Shown piece by piece: positions 16,834 through 25,834 of a stretch of 64,000 nt of DNA. The notes beneath the pieces are model-generated. The model searched no databases. It had not been told where the DNA came from and saw nothing but the letters and a program-made list of their open reading frames with translations. Position 1 is the stretch's first letter. Every line of letters begins with the position of its first letter. Both the position numbers and the translations under genes were made by a program. This DNA comes from Burkholderia sp. Ax-1724 (lineage in GTDB: Bacteria; Pseudomonadota; Gammaproteobacteria; Burkholderiales; Burkholderiaceae). The stretch spans positions 124,001 to 188,000 of the forward strand of contig NZ_VWWL01000014.1 of assembly GCF_011752995.1 (NCBI RefSeq), written 5' to 3'.

Positions 16834-18072
16834 ATGATGTCCGGGCAGCCTTTGTTCCCGCAGCCGGTTCGGCCACTGGCCGATTTGCCTGAGCAGTCCG
16901 GCCGGGCGGGAACGCTGTGCATTGCCGCGTCGCTGACGAACCTGCGCGAGATCGAGCGCGCATGGGGTTCGCGGCCCGCACTTGCGGTACGGCATGTCGT
17001 TCTCGAACGGGCACGCGAGCTGTGCCGTTCGGTATCGGGCATTGCGGTGCTGAGCGGCGACGTGATCCTGTTCGTCTTCGATTCGCCGCTCGGCGGTCTG
17101 CCGCCGGCTGCGTCGGACCTGGCGCAGATCGGCTTGCTGCTCGACCGCATTCTTTGCGATCTCGCCGACCAACCGGTCAAGATCGCCGGCGACGCGGTGT
17201 TCGTCACGCTATCCCTGTCGGTCGTCGAGCAGGCGGAAGGCGCATTCGATGCCGCGGCTCCCGGCGCCGATGCGCATGTCGCGCGGCCGGGCCGCGAGGA
17301 AGAGCACTGGCGCGAGCGTTTTCTCGTCGACATGAAGGCGGCCGAGAACCTGTTTTCGGCGAAGCATCTCGACCGTCTGGTCTTCGATGCGGAATCGGTC
17401 CGCCATCTGGGCAGCGCGGGGATCGTGCGGTACTACAAGGTGGTGCCTTTCTGGACGTGCCACGGCGTTCGCCAGCAGGTTGCCGGGATGGTGGCGCCGC
17501 TCGCGCGGCTCGGCCTCGTGCGCAGGCTGGATCGCTGGGCCGTCGAGGCGACCCTGTGTGCGCTGCACGCGAACCCGGGTCTCTCGTTTGGCTGCAACGT
17601 GACGTCGCACAGCGCTTCGCTCGATGCCTGGTGGACGCTCATCATTGCGCAGCTAAGCGAGCAGCGAGCCGTCGCGCAGCGGCTCGTCATCGAGCTGTCG
17701 GATGTGCCGCCGGCGACCGATCTGGCGACCGTCGGCGCATTCGTGCGCAGGCTTCAGGCGCTGGGCTGCCAGGTCGCGCTCGATAACGTGGGCGGCGGCA
17801 GCAGCAGTGTCGAGGCGCTGGCGTCGCTCGGCGCCGACATCGTCAAGATCGGCGCGGGCTGCCTGCGCGAGGCGCGGGTGAGCGACCGGGCCGCCGACTT
17901 TCTGCGCAACCTCGTTGCCTTGACGCGCGGCACCGGCGCCGACGTCGTGATTACCGGCGCCGAGGATGCAGCGGACGTGGAGATTGCGGAGTTCGTCGGG
18001 GCGACGCATATCCAGGGGCCGTGTTTCAAGGATCAGGTTCCTGAAATTTTGAATATCAATTGTCCTAACTAA
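16834..18072 (+). CDS. Degenerate EAL-domain protein, probable capsule-locus regulator
   Basis: A 412-residue protein. The N-terminal 150 residues are a weak GGDEF-like region with no GGDEF motif. The C-terminal part is an EAL fold, but the catalytic residues are gone. The EALLR position reads 'YKVVPFW'. The DDFG motif reads 'DNVGGGSSS'. The Lys-Ile-Asp motif reads 'VKIGAG'. 'FGCNVTSHS' keeps the Asn and 'HIQGP' keeps the Gln. It should not hydrolyse c-di-GMP and may bind it or a partner protein. It stands immediately upstream of the Vi-like operon on the same strand, 154 bp before tviB, hence the regulatory inference. Confidence 0.75.
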   Translation: MMSGQPLFPQPVRPLADLPEQSGRAGTLCIAASLTNLREIERAWGSRPALAVRHVVLERARELCRSVSGIAVLSGDVILFVFDSPLGGLPPAASDLAQIGLLLDRILCDLADQPVKIAGDAVFVTLSLSVVEQAEGAFDAAAPGADAHVARPGREEEHWRERFLVDMKAAENLFSAKHLDRLVFDAESVRHLGSAGIVRYYKVVPFWTCHGVRQQVAGMVAPLARLGLVRRLDRWAVEATLCALHANPGLSFGCNVTSHSASLDAWWTLIIAQLSEQRAVAQRLVIELSDVPPATDLATVGAFVRRLQALGCQVALDNVGGGSSSVEALASLGADIVKIGAGCLREARVSDRAADFLRNLVALTRGTGADVVITGAEDAADVEIAEFVGATHIQGPCFKDQVPEILNINCPN

Positions 18073-18191
18073 ACCGAGGTTCCGGTTTGGCCGGGAATCG
18101 TTCATCCCGGGTCCGGCCTTGCGGCTGGTCCCCGGGCTCATTTTGTCTGGGTCGAAGCGTTCGTGTCCGCGAACCGTATAGGGGTTCGCGG
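18071..18191 (+). promoter_or_regulatory. Three hairpins in the leader between EAL gene and tviB
   Basis: In order: AAACCG/CGGTTT (18071-18076 with 18083-18088), CCGGGA/TCCCGG (18091-18096 with 18105-18110), and a perfect 9-bp stem CCGCGAACC/GGTTCGCGG (18167-18175 with 18183-18191). None has a T-tract. They could end the EAL transcript or act as a structured leader controlling the capsule genes. Confidence 0.45.
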
Positions 18192-18226
18192 GCCGGCGAT
18201 ACGCGACGTTTAATAAGGGGAATTGT

Positions 18227-19507
18227 GTGACGACGAAGATTGCGGTGTGTGGCTTGGGCTATGTCGGTCTGCCCGTGGCAGTGGCGCTCGCACGCCACTT
18301 TGAAGTGACCGGATTCGATGTCGACGCGCGGCGGGTCGAAAACCTGCGCGACGGCGAGGACTGGACCGGCGAAATCGAGCCGCACGTGCTGCGCGACTCG
18401 ACGATGCGCTTTACCGACAAGGTCGAGGACCTGGCGGGGACCAACTTCTTCGTGGTCGCGGTGCCGACGCCCGTCGACGAAAAATGCAGCCCCGACTTTT
18501 CGCTGCTGGAAAGCGCGTGCCGGCTGATCGGTCCGGTTCTGCAACCGGGCAGCATCGTGGTGTTCGAATCGACCGTCCATCCGGGCGCGACCGAGGACAT
18601 CTGCGGGCCGGCACTCGAAAAGAGTTCGGGCCTGCGCTGCGGCATCGACTTCAAGCTCGGCTACAGCCCCGAGCGGATCAACCCGGGCGACCGCGAGCAT
18701 CCGCTCGAAAAGATCGTCAAGATCGTCTCGGGCCAGGACCAGCAGGCGCTCGACGAGATCGCCGCCGTCTACGAAAAAATCATCGATGCGGGCGTGTTCC
18801 GCGCGTCGTCGATCAAGGTGGCCGAAGCGGCCAAGGTCATCGAGAACACGCAGCGCGACATCAATATCGCGCTCATGAACGAAGTCTCGAAGATCTGCGA
18901 TCTGGTCGGCATCCGTTCGTCCGAGGTGCTGGAAGCCGCGGGCACCAAGTGGAACTTCCTGCGCTTTACGCCGGGCCTCGTCGGCGGTCATTGCATCGGC
19001 GTCGATCCGTACTATCTGACCTCGAAGGCGCAGGAACTCGGCTACCACCCCGAAGTGATCCTGGCGGGGCGCCGCATCAACGACGGCATGGCCGACTACG
19101 TCGCCGGCCGTCTCGTTCAGGTGATCGCGAGCCGCCATCGTCTCAAGGCGTCGACCCGTGTCGGCATTCTCGGCATCACGTTCAAGGAGAACGTGCCCGA
19201 CATCCGCAACTCGAAGGTCGTCGATCTTTACGAAGCGCTCACGCGCTACGGCATGTCGCCGATCGTCTACGACCCGATGGCCGATGCGGAGCAGGTGCAC
19301 GAAGAGTACGGCATCAAGCTCTCGTCGCGCGAGGAACTCAACGCGCTGGACGTGCTCGTGTTCGCCGTGCCGCACCGCGAGATTGTCGATACGATCGAGA
19401 GCGATCTGCCCGGGATGATTGCCGACGGCGGGATCGTCTGCGATCTGAAGTCGTCTCTCGACGGCGAGCGGATCATGAAAAACAAGCTGACCTACTGGGC
19501 GCTTTGA
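18227..19507 (+). CDS. tviB: UDP-N-acetylglucosamine 6-dehydrogenase (TviB/WbpO type)
   Basis: A 426-residue nucleotide-sugar dehydrogenase. 'GLGYVGLPVAVAL' is the NAD-binding glycine loop, 'SPERINPGDREHPL' and 'AAKVIENTQRDINIALMNE' are the central domain, and 'GGHCIGVDPYYL' holds catalytic Cys at about 256. The length and the motif 'ENTQRDINIAL' match TviB of the Vi antigen pathway, which oxidises UDP-GlcNAc to UDP-GlcNAcA. GTG 18227 is preceded by AAGGGG. It is the first gene of the capsule operon, 33 bp before tviD. A UDP-GalNAc or UDP-ManNAc dehydrogenase role is possible, but the neighbours favour the Vi-type pathway. Confidence 0.88.
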   Translation: MTTKIAVCGLGYVGLPVAVALARHFEVTGFDVDARRVENLRDGEDWTGEIEPHVLRDSTMRFTDKVEDLAGTNFFVVAVPTPVDEKCSPDFSLLESACRLIGPVLQPGSIVVFESTVHPGATEDICGPALEKSSGLRCGIDFKLGYSPERINPGDREHPLEKIVKIVSGQDQQALDEIAAVYEKIIDAGVFRASSIKVAEAAKVIENTQRDINIALMNEVSKICDLVGIRSSEVLEAAGTKWNFLRFTPGLVGGHCIGVDPYYLTSKAQELGYHPEVILAGRRINDGMADYVAGRLVQVIASRHRLKASTRVGILGITFKENVPDIRNSKVVDLYEALTRYGMSPIVYDPMADAEQVHEEYGIKLSSREELNALDVLVFAVPHREIVDTIESDLPGMIADGGIVCDLKSSLDGERIMKNKLTYWAL

Positions 19508-19539
19508 GCGGCAGTACAGACGATATCTGAACGATCATC

Positions 19540-22023
19540 ATGACTCTTTTCAACATAGCGCCTGTTGGTACCTGCCGTATTCACACGCCGCTGCGCCGGG
19601 GCGCGGGCCGTTATCCGATCCGTCCGGTGCTGGCCCGCAACTACGGGTTCGTCCATACGAGTTCCGAAGCGCTTCAGCAATTGCAGTTCATGTTCGGCCA
19701 GAAGGACATTCCGGCCGACGTGCGCACGCTGACGTTTCGGCCCGGTTCGTCCGGGAGCTTCGAAGGGAAGCCGTCGCCCGGCGCCGATCTTTATCTGGTC
19801 GAGATTTCTTCGCGCAAGCTGCTGAGCGTCGACGGCCATCCGATCCAGATGAACTACATGGTGCGGCATTTCGGCGATTTCTTCGCCGACAAGAAACGCA
19901 CCCGCCAGTTCTGGTCGATGGCCGTGCCGAGCCGGATGGCCGAGCGGCGCGCATGGCTCGACCAGGATTTCGCGTTCCAGCGTCTGTCGGCACAGGATCG
20001 CGATCTGCTCGCGCGCATTCAGCGGCACGACCTGAAGGATGCCGAAATTTCGGCGGAAATGGAGCAGATCGCGACGATGGTCGGCAAGGACCATCTGGCC
20101 TTCGTCACGCACGTCAACGCCGATACGCCCGACAACATGCCCGTCGAGCAGCGGCGCGAGCTGATTAACACCGTGCGCGCGATCGCGAAACGCATGAACG
20201 TGCCGTCCTACGACCCGACTCCGCTGATGCGCAAGCTGGGCCAGGCCAACGCAATGGAAAACGGCGGGCTCGATCTGACGCACTACACCGATCTGTTCTC
20301 GGACCAGCTGTGCGAGGCCTGGTACACGGAGTTCGTCGTGCCGCGCGTCGATACGTCCGACGTGCAGGCGCCGCCGAAGACCGATGCGGTCCAGCACGAG
20401 GACACCGCGGAAAGTCTCGAAGCCGCCTGGAACGCCGGGCGCGTGCTCGAAGTGTCGCAGCGGCTGCGCGGGATTCTGCGCCATGGCGAAAGCAGCCGTC
20501 AGCACCGGCTGTTGTTGGGCCGCGTGCAATACGACCTGGGCGACTTCGAGGGCGCGGCCGCGCAGTTCGAATCGTTCGGCGCGGAGCCGGAATTCGACGA
20601 AAAGACCAACCTGCTGCTCACCCAGTGCTACTTCGAGACCGGGCGCTACGAGCAGGCTGCCCGGCTCGCCGCGGCGCTGCTCGCGGACGAGCACGAGGCG
20701 CCCGCGATCCTGCGCATCTGCGCGGAATCGGCCGGCAAGCTCGGCGATACGGCCACGGCGCTGGCTAACTGGAAGCGCCTGTTCCGTCTGTCGACCGATA
20801 GCGCCGACGCAGCCGCCGCCGCGACGGCCGTGCTGCGTCTGCTCGAAACCTCGGGCGATGCCGAGGGCGTCGTGCAGTGGGCAGGCGAAGTGCGCGACGC
20901 GCTGCCGGCTCACGCGCCGAGCTTCGTGGCGCTCTGGGAGCGTGCGCTGACGGCGCCGGATCGCGCGGCGCTGCTGGAACTGGCGCGCGAGCCCGTGGAG
21001 ATGGACGAGGCCGAGATCCTGGCCCTCGCGCAACGCACGGTCGAGCGCGGCTGCGCGACGCCGGCCGCGCTGCTCGCCGCGACCCAGGGGCTCACGCGCA
21101 GCAACCGCAAGGAGACGGCCGAATGGATCGCGCGCGCTGCGGCGGCCTGGCTCGACGAGGGCAACGCGGCGCTCGCCTCGGGCGACATGCTGAAGGCGGC
21201 GGACCGGCTTCAGGCGCACGCGCAGCTCAATGCGAACAGCAACGCGCTGATTCGCGCGAGACGGCAGCTCGAACGCCAGATGCGTCAGGACGTGCGCGCG
21301 GCGCTGATCGCTCGCGATTACGAACGCGCGGCCGGCGTGCTCGCGATCGCGAGTCAGACACTCACGACATTCCCCGAGCTGGCGAGCTTCCGCATTCGCG
21401 TGGCCGAAGCGCTCGACGACATCGACACCGCGCTGGTCTATCTGCGCGATGCGTCCGGGCTCGACGACATCACCGAGAGCACGTGGATCAAGCTGGCTCG
21501 CATGGCGGTGCGCAGCGGCTACTACGGCGAGGCGATCGATGCCTATGCGCGGGTGCTGAACTCGGCGTCGAGCGATCCTGCCGCGCGCATCGAGGCGAAG
21601 CGCCAGATTCTCGGCCTGCGCAGCCGCGTTATCCGGCTTGCACGGGAAGCGCATCGCGCGGGCGATTACGAACGCGCCTGGGCACTCCTCGAACGTCTGC
21701 AGCAGCTCGATCCGGACAACAAGGAAGTCTCGCAGGAGAAGAAGCGCGTGCTCGCGGGGCTGCACGTGAAGGTGAAGTCGCTCGATGCCGCGCACGACGC
21801 CGACCGGCTCACGCTGGGCGAGACGATCCTGCGCCTCGCGCCCGAAGACCCGGTCGGCTTGAAGGCGGCGGCGACGGGCGCCATGCGCACGCATCGTTTC
21901 GAGCAGGCGCTCAAGTACTGGCAGGCGTTGCGCTCGCGCTCCGCATCGCCGGAACTGATCGACGGAAATATCCAGAAGTGCCGGATATTCATCGATCGCG
22001 CCAAGCGCAAGAAGGCCGCCTGA
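19540..22023 (+). CDS. tviD: TviD-like capsule protein: SGNH-type domain plus TPR-like repeats
   Basis: An 827-residue cytoplasmic protein, close to the length of Salmonella TviD. The first 280 residues begin 'NIAPVGTCRIHTPL', a GSCFA/SGNH-like start, and contain 'LDLTHYTD' with a D-x-x-H pair (Asp245, His248) as expected for an SGNH esterase or acyltransferase. The remainder is alpha-helical and TPR-like ('LLGRVQYDLGDFEGAAAQFE', 'ARTYEQAARLAAALL'-type units). In Vi loci TviD is required for polymer formation and is associated with O-acetylation, and the SGNH pair fits that. It lies between tviB and tviE and is separated from tviE by a large hairpin. Confidence 0.75.
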   Translation: MTLFNIAPVGTCRIHTPLRRGAGRYPIRPVLARNYGFVHTSSEALQQLQFMFGQKDIPADVRTLTFRPGSSGSFEGKPSPGADLYLVEISSRKLLSVDGHPIQMNYMVRHFGDFFADKKRTRQFWSMAVPSRMAERRAWLDQDFAFQRLSAQDRDLLARIQRHDLKDAEISAEMEQIATMVGKDHLAFVTHVNADTPDNMPVEQRRELINTVRAIAKRMNVPSYDPTPLMRKLGQANAMENGGLDLTHYTDLFSDQLCEAWYTEFVVPRVDTSDVQAPPKTDAVQHEDTAESLEAAWNAGRVLEVSQRLRGILRHGESSRQHRLLLGRVQYDLGDFEGAAAQFESFGAEPEFDEKTNLLLTQCYFETGRYEQAARLAAALLADEHEAPAILRICAESAGKLGDTATALANWKRLFRLSTDSADAAAAATAVLRLLETSGDAEGVVQWAGEVRDALPAHAPSFVALWERALTAPDRAALLELAREPVEMDEAEILALAQRTVERGCATPAALLAATQGLTRSNRKETAEWIARAAAAWLDEGNAALASGDMLKAADRLQAHAQLNANSNALIRARRQLERQMRQDVRAALIARDYERAAGVLAIASQTLTTFPELASFRIRVAEALDDIDTALVYLRDASGLDDITESTWIKLARMAVRSGYYGEAIDAYARVLNSASSDPAARIEAKRQILGLRSRVIRLAREAHRAGDYERAWALLERLQQLDPDNKEVSQEKKRVLAGLHVKVKSLDAAHDADRLTLGETILRLAPEDPVGLKAAATGAMRTHRFEQALKYWQALRSRSASPELIDGNIQKCRIFIDRAKRKKAA

Positions 22024-22025
22024 CG

Positions 22026-22079
22026 GGCCGCTGATGCGCCATGCGCCGGGACGCGGGTTCCGGCGCATGGTGAGCGGCC
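22026..22079 (+). promoter_or_regulatory. Compound stem-loop between tviD and tviE
   Basis: An outer perfect 7-bp stem (22026-22032 with 22073-22079) encloses an inner perfect 10-bp stem CATGCGCCGG/CCGGCGCATG (22040-22049 with 22060-22069), starting two bases after the tviD stop. There is no T-tract. It probably shapes mRNA processing or tunes tviE expression. Confidence 0.6.
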
Positions 22080-22127
22080 GCGAATGGGGTTGAGGTATTT
22101 CCAGGAATAAATGGCTGGGTTCCGGTA

Positions 22128-24689
22128 ATGGCTAAAGCAGGAAAAACAGCAGCGAACGAGAGCACGCTCGCCGTGCAGGCTCGGCCCAAACGAGGCCGGC
22201 TGGCAGGCGACGCGGGCACGGCGCACGAGGCCGGCAGGCAGGCCGCTTCGCCGGCAAAGCCGCGTGCGGCCGCAAGGCCCGCGGCCGAGGCGAAATCCGG
22301 CACGGCGGCGAAGCCGAAGGCTGTGGCGAAATCCAGGGCGGTGGCGAAGCCGAAGGCCGTGGTGGAACCGAGCGCGGCAGCAGAGATCAAGAAGGCCTCG
22401 GCACAACTGGAGGTAGTAGGGGAGCACACGGCTGCGGCACAACCCGAGGCAGCAGCAGAGCCTCAGGCTACAGCACACGACGAGGCAGCGGCAAAGCCCG
22501 AGGTCGCAGCACAACCCAAGGCAGCGAAGCCCAAAGCGGTAGCGCGGCCCAAGGCGGCCACGCCGAACACCCCGGCCACGCCCGACGCCGCCGTACCACC
22601 GCCGCAACAGCAACAACCGCAGTCCGAAGCAAACGCAGAAGCAAATGCACAACCGCAGGACCTGCCTTCACTGCACGAAGAACTCACGCGCCTGCTCGCG
22701 GCCTGCACGACGTTGCAGAACGCGCGCAAGCACCTGGGCGAGGCGGAGCGGCTGGCCGCGCAAGACCCCGACGACCGGACCGTGCGTATCGTGCTGCTGC
22801 AGATGCGGGAGCGGACCGGGCTCAGCACCGGCCTGCTCGAACAATGGGCCGATCTGCTGCGCAACTGCCCCGACGATCTGATGGTGGCGCGGCACTACGC
22901 GACGCGTCTTCTGAAGGAGCGCCGCTTCGACGAGGCCATGGCGGTCGCGGATCGCCATTTTCCCGAGCAGGCGCAGGACACGCGCAAGGCGCTGGCCCGC
23001 GCCGAATTTCTCGCCGACATCAAGGCGCACGATGCGTCGGATGCGATCTTCCGGCGCCTCATCGCGGAACACGACCGGCGCCATCTGCGGGTGGCGTTCG
23101 CGAAGCGCCTCGTCAAGCGCAGCATGGTGGCCGATGCGATCGAGGTCATCGAGCCGGTCGCGCACGAACTCTCGCCCGACAGCAAGGGCGGCCAGCTCGT
23201 CGCGAAGATCGTCGACGACTACACGTTCTACCGCCGCTTCGAATCCGCCGCCGATCTGGCCGGACAGGACATCAAGATCGTCGCGATGCGTCAGGCCATC
23301 CTGCGTTTTCGCCATCGCGACGTAGCGCCGCCGCCGCGCGGAAAGCCCGCCTCGGTCGCGCTCGTCACGGGCAGCCTCGGGCCCGGCGGCGCGGAACGGC
23401 AACTGACGCGGCTCGCCGTGCATTTGCGGCGTCTCGTGGCCGAAGCCGCCGGCGCACGCGACAGCGCTGCGGACCACGCCACAGGCCACGACGTCAGCGC
23501 GATCGAAGTGCTGGTCAAGCAGCACTCGGACCCGGCGCGCGTCGACCGGCCGCAGCGTCTCGACTTCTTTCTGGGCATGCTGCGCGAGGCCGATGTCAAG
23601 GTTTCCGAAATCAACGCGATGCCGGCCGTGTCGGCTGCACATCAGGACATTCACGACGCGGACCTGCTGCGCCTGCTCGGCAATCTGCCGCCCCAGGTGC
23701 ACTACGGCGTCACGCGTCTCGCGCCGTATCTGCGCGAACGCAGGTTCGACGTCGTGAGCCTCTGGCAGGACGGCACCTGTCTGTTCGGCGCGCTGGCCGC
23801 GCTACTGGCCGGCGTGCCGACGATCCACCTCGTGTTTCGCGGACTGCCGCCGAATATCCGCCAGGAACGCAATCGTCCGGAGTACGCAGCGTTCTATCGC
23901 GCCATCGCCGAGGTGCCGGGCATTCACTTCGTCAGCAACAGCATGACCGGCGCGCGCGAGTATGCCCAGTGGCTCGGGCTACCACTCGAACGGTTTCGCA
24001 TCCTCTATAACGGCGTGCCCGAAATGAACGCGCTCGCCTCGGAGCAGGACGAGCAGAAGTGGACGGCGTTCGTCGAGCGCACGGCGGACGCGAGCGAAAC
24101 GATCGGCGGCGTGTTCCGCCTCGAACCGGACAAGCGGCCGTTGCTGTGGATCAAGCTCGCGCACCGCTATCTGAAGCGGCGTCCGCTGGCGCGCTTCGTT
24201 ATCGTCGGCGACGGCCGTTTCAGCGACGAGGCCCATGCGCTCGCGACCGAGCTTGGCATCGCGGACCGCCTGCTGCTCGTCGGACTCTCGTCGCACGTAG
24301 GGTTCTGGTATTCGAAGATGGACGTCAAGGTGATGCTGTCGCGTCACGAAGGCCTGCCGAACGTGCTGATCGAAGCGCAACTGCTCGGCATCTGCGTGGT
24401 GTCGACGCCGGCCGGCGGCGCGGGCGAGTGCTTTATCGACGGCGTGACCGGGCATCTGCTCGGCTGCGCGGAGAACCCTGACCTGAACGATGCGTGCGAG
24501 AAGATCGAACACCTCGTGCTCAGCGCGCAGGCGGATGCCACCGTGCGGGAGCGGGCGCGGCAGCGGGCCGCCGAACTCTTTTCGGTGGAGGCGATGCTCG
24601 CCACGTTCATGAGCCTGTGCCGGCGCGCCGCGCCGGTGGAGGAAAGCCCCTCGCAGGTGGAACAACTCGACAATCTGGTGATGAATTGA
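22128..24689 (+). CDS. tviE: TviE-like glycosyltransferase (GT4) with long Ala/Lys/Pro-rich N-terminus
   Basis: An 853-residue protein. Residues 1-170 are low-complexity (repeating Ala, Lys and Pro-Lys-Ala-Val-like units, then Gln/Pro). Residues about 180-390 are helical and TPR-like. The C-terminal half is a GT-B fold: 'VTGSLGPGGAERQLTRLAVH' is the N-lobe loop, 'FVIVGDGRF' starts the C-lobe, and 'HEGLPNVLIEAQ' is the E-x7-E motif of GT4 enzymes. In Vi biosynthesis TviE is the GalNAcA polymerase. Salmonella TviE is about 580 residues, so about 270 extra residues lie at the N-terminus here. The stop overlaps the vexA start by one base (TGATG). Confidence 0.8.
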   Translation: MAKAGKTAANESTLAVQARPKRGRLAGDAGTAHEAGRQAASPAKPRAAARPAAEAKSGTAAKPKAVAKSRAVAKPKAVVEPSAAAEIKKASAQLEVVGEHTAAAQPEAAAEPQATAHDEAAAKPEVAAQPKAAKPKAVARPKAATPNTPATPDAAVPPPQQQQPQSEANAEANAQPQDLPSLHEELTRLLAACTTLQNARKHLGEAERLAAQDPDDRTVRIVLLQMRERTGLSTGLLEQWADLLRNCPDDLMVARHYATRLLKERRFDEAMAVADRHFPEQAQDTRKALARAEFLADIKAHDASDAIFRRLIAEHDRRHLRVAFAKRLVKRSMVADAIEVIEPVAHELSPDSKGGQLVAKIVDDYTFYRRFESAADLAGQDIKIVAMRQAILRFRHRDVAPPPRGKPASVALVTGSLGPGGAERQLTRLAVHLRRLVAEAAGARDSAADHATGHDVSAIEVLVKQHSDPARVDRPQRLDFFLGMLREADVKVSEINAMPAVSAAHQDIHDADLLRLLGNLPPQVHYGVTRLAPYLRERRFDVVSLWQDGTCLFGALAALLAGVPTIHLVFRGLPPNIRQERNRPEYAAFYRAIAEVPGIHFVSNSMTGAREYAQWLGLPLERFRILYNGVPEMNALASEQDEQKWTAFVERTADASETIGGVFRLEPDKRPLLWIKLAHRYLKRRPLARFVIVGDGRFSDEAHALATELGIADRLLLVGLSSHVGFWYSKMDVKVMLSRHEGLPNVLIEAQLLGICVVSTPAGGAGECFIDGVTGHLLGCAENPDLNDACEKIEHLVLSAQADATVRERARQRAAELFSVEAMLATFMSLCRRAAPVEESPSQVEQLDNLVMN

Positions 24690-25825
24690 TGCGGTACGGG
24701 CTTGTTGGTTTTCCTGACCGTCTGGTTATGGCTCTGGCTTTCTGTCTCTGCGGCGTTTTGCAGGGATGCGTGATCCCGCGCAGCGGGCCGCTGCTCAGCG
24801 AAGTGCAGGCTTCGCGCGATCACAACGACATCGAACTGGTCGGCGTGACGTCGGCGCTCGCGCTCGCCTCGCGCGCGGCGGGCAGCGCGAGCTTTCCGGA
24901 CGCATTCCAGCAGGCGCAGCCGGTCGATTACGAAAAACTCGCGCCGGGCGATGGCGTCGACATTTCGCTGTGGGGGCAGGACGGCGTCGGCGTGTTCGGC
25001 AACGGCTCGGGTGGCGCGAGCGGCCTGAGCGGCACGGGTGGCATGACGGACCTCGGCGAGATGGTGATCGACGAAGCCGGCACGATCTACGTTCCGCAAG
25101 TGGGCCGCGTGCATGCGCAAGGCCTGACGCCGGCCGGGCTGCGCGACGCGATCGAGCGGCGCCTGAGCCGCGTGACGGTCGGGCTCGATGTCAACGTGCG
25201 GCGCACGGAGCGGCGCGGGCAAACCGTGGCGATCGAGGGCGACCTCAAGAAGCCCGGCATCTATCCGATCGGGCCGGGCATGCAGCGCCTGAGCGGGCTG
25301 CTGAGCAAGGCCGCGCCCGACCAGCTGAACCCCGAGCAGCTCGCGGTGACGCTGCGGCGCAATGGCGAGAGCGTGTCCGTGCGGCTGTCCGACGTCTATC
25401 GCAACAGCGCGGAAGATATTGCCTTGCGTGCCGGCGACTCCGTGGTCGTGCACGACGTGGTCGAGAATCTGACGGTGCTCGGCGCGGCGGGTGCGCAATC
25501 GCGGCTCAAGCTCAGCAAGCGCAATTACACGGTGCTCGACGCGCTCGGCGATTCGCGCGGCCTGAACGATTCGCTCGCCAATCCGAAGGCGGTCTTCCTG
25601 CTGCGCATCCGTCCGGACGATGCCGGCACCGCCGACACGCGGCCGGTGGTCTATCAGTTCGATTTCACGAAGCCCGAGCAGATGGTGCTCGCCGGCAAGT
25701 TCGCGGTGCACGACGGCGACGCGATCTATATCTCGGACGCACCGTTCACCCAGGTTCAGAAGGTTCTGTCCGCCTTCAGCGCGACGCTCGGCACCGCGCG
25801 TTCCGTGTCCAGCCTGTCGCAGTGA
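24689..25825 (+). CDS. vexA: VexA/Wza-type outer-membrane polysaccharide export lipoprotein
   Basis: A 378-residue OPX protein. The signal peptide ends in lipobox 'LQGC'. 'LAPGDGVDISLWGQDGVGVF' is the polysaccharide export (PES) domain, with 'IDEAGTIYVPQVGRVHAQGL' following, then SLBB-like domains ('VAIEGDLKKPGIYPIGPGM' and 'VLGAAGAQSRLKLSKRNYTV'). It should form the outer-membrane channel of the capsule exporter. ATG 24689 overlaps the tviE stop, implying translational coupling; longer in-frame starts lie inside tviE and lack a signal peptide. A Gly/Ser-rich insert (about 110-125) interrupts the PES domain. Confidence 0.88.
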   Translation: MRYGLVGFPDRLVMALAFCLCGVLQGCVIPRSGPLLSEVQASRDHNDIELVGVTSALALASRAAGSASFPDAFQQAQPVDYEKLAPGDGVDISLWGQDGVGVFGNGSGGASGLSGTGGMTDLGEMVIDEAGTIYVPQVGRVHAQGLTPAGLRDAIERRLSRVTVGLDVNVRRTERRGQTVAIEGDLKKPGIYPIGPGMQRLSGLLSKAAPDQLNPEQLAVTLRRNGESVSVRLSDVYRNSAEDIALRAGDSVVVHDVVENLTVLGAAGAQSRLKLSKRNYTVLDALGDSRGLNDSLANPKAVFLLRIRPDDAGTADTRPVVYQFDFTKPEQMVLAGKFAVHDGDAIYISDAPFTQVQKVLSAFSATLGTARSVSSLSQ

Positions 25826-25834
25826 AGGCCGGAC

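Noticed and set aside
19492..22068. 858-codon open frame antisense to tviD
   Set aside because: Arg/Ala-rich translation with no domain, exactly opposite a well-supported gene; a by-product of high third-position GC. The same applies to the long antisense frames over 2.0-3.8, 24.3-27.0, 28-31, 44.4-47.6 and 48.9-50.9 kb.
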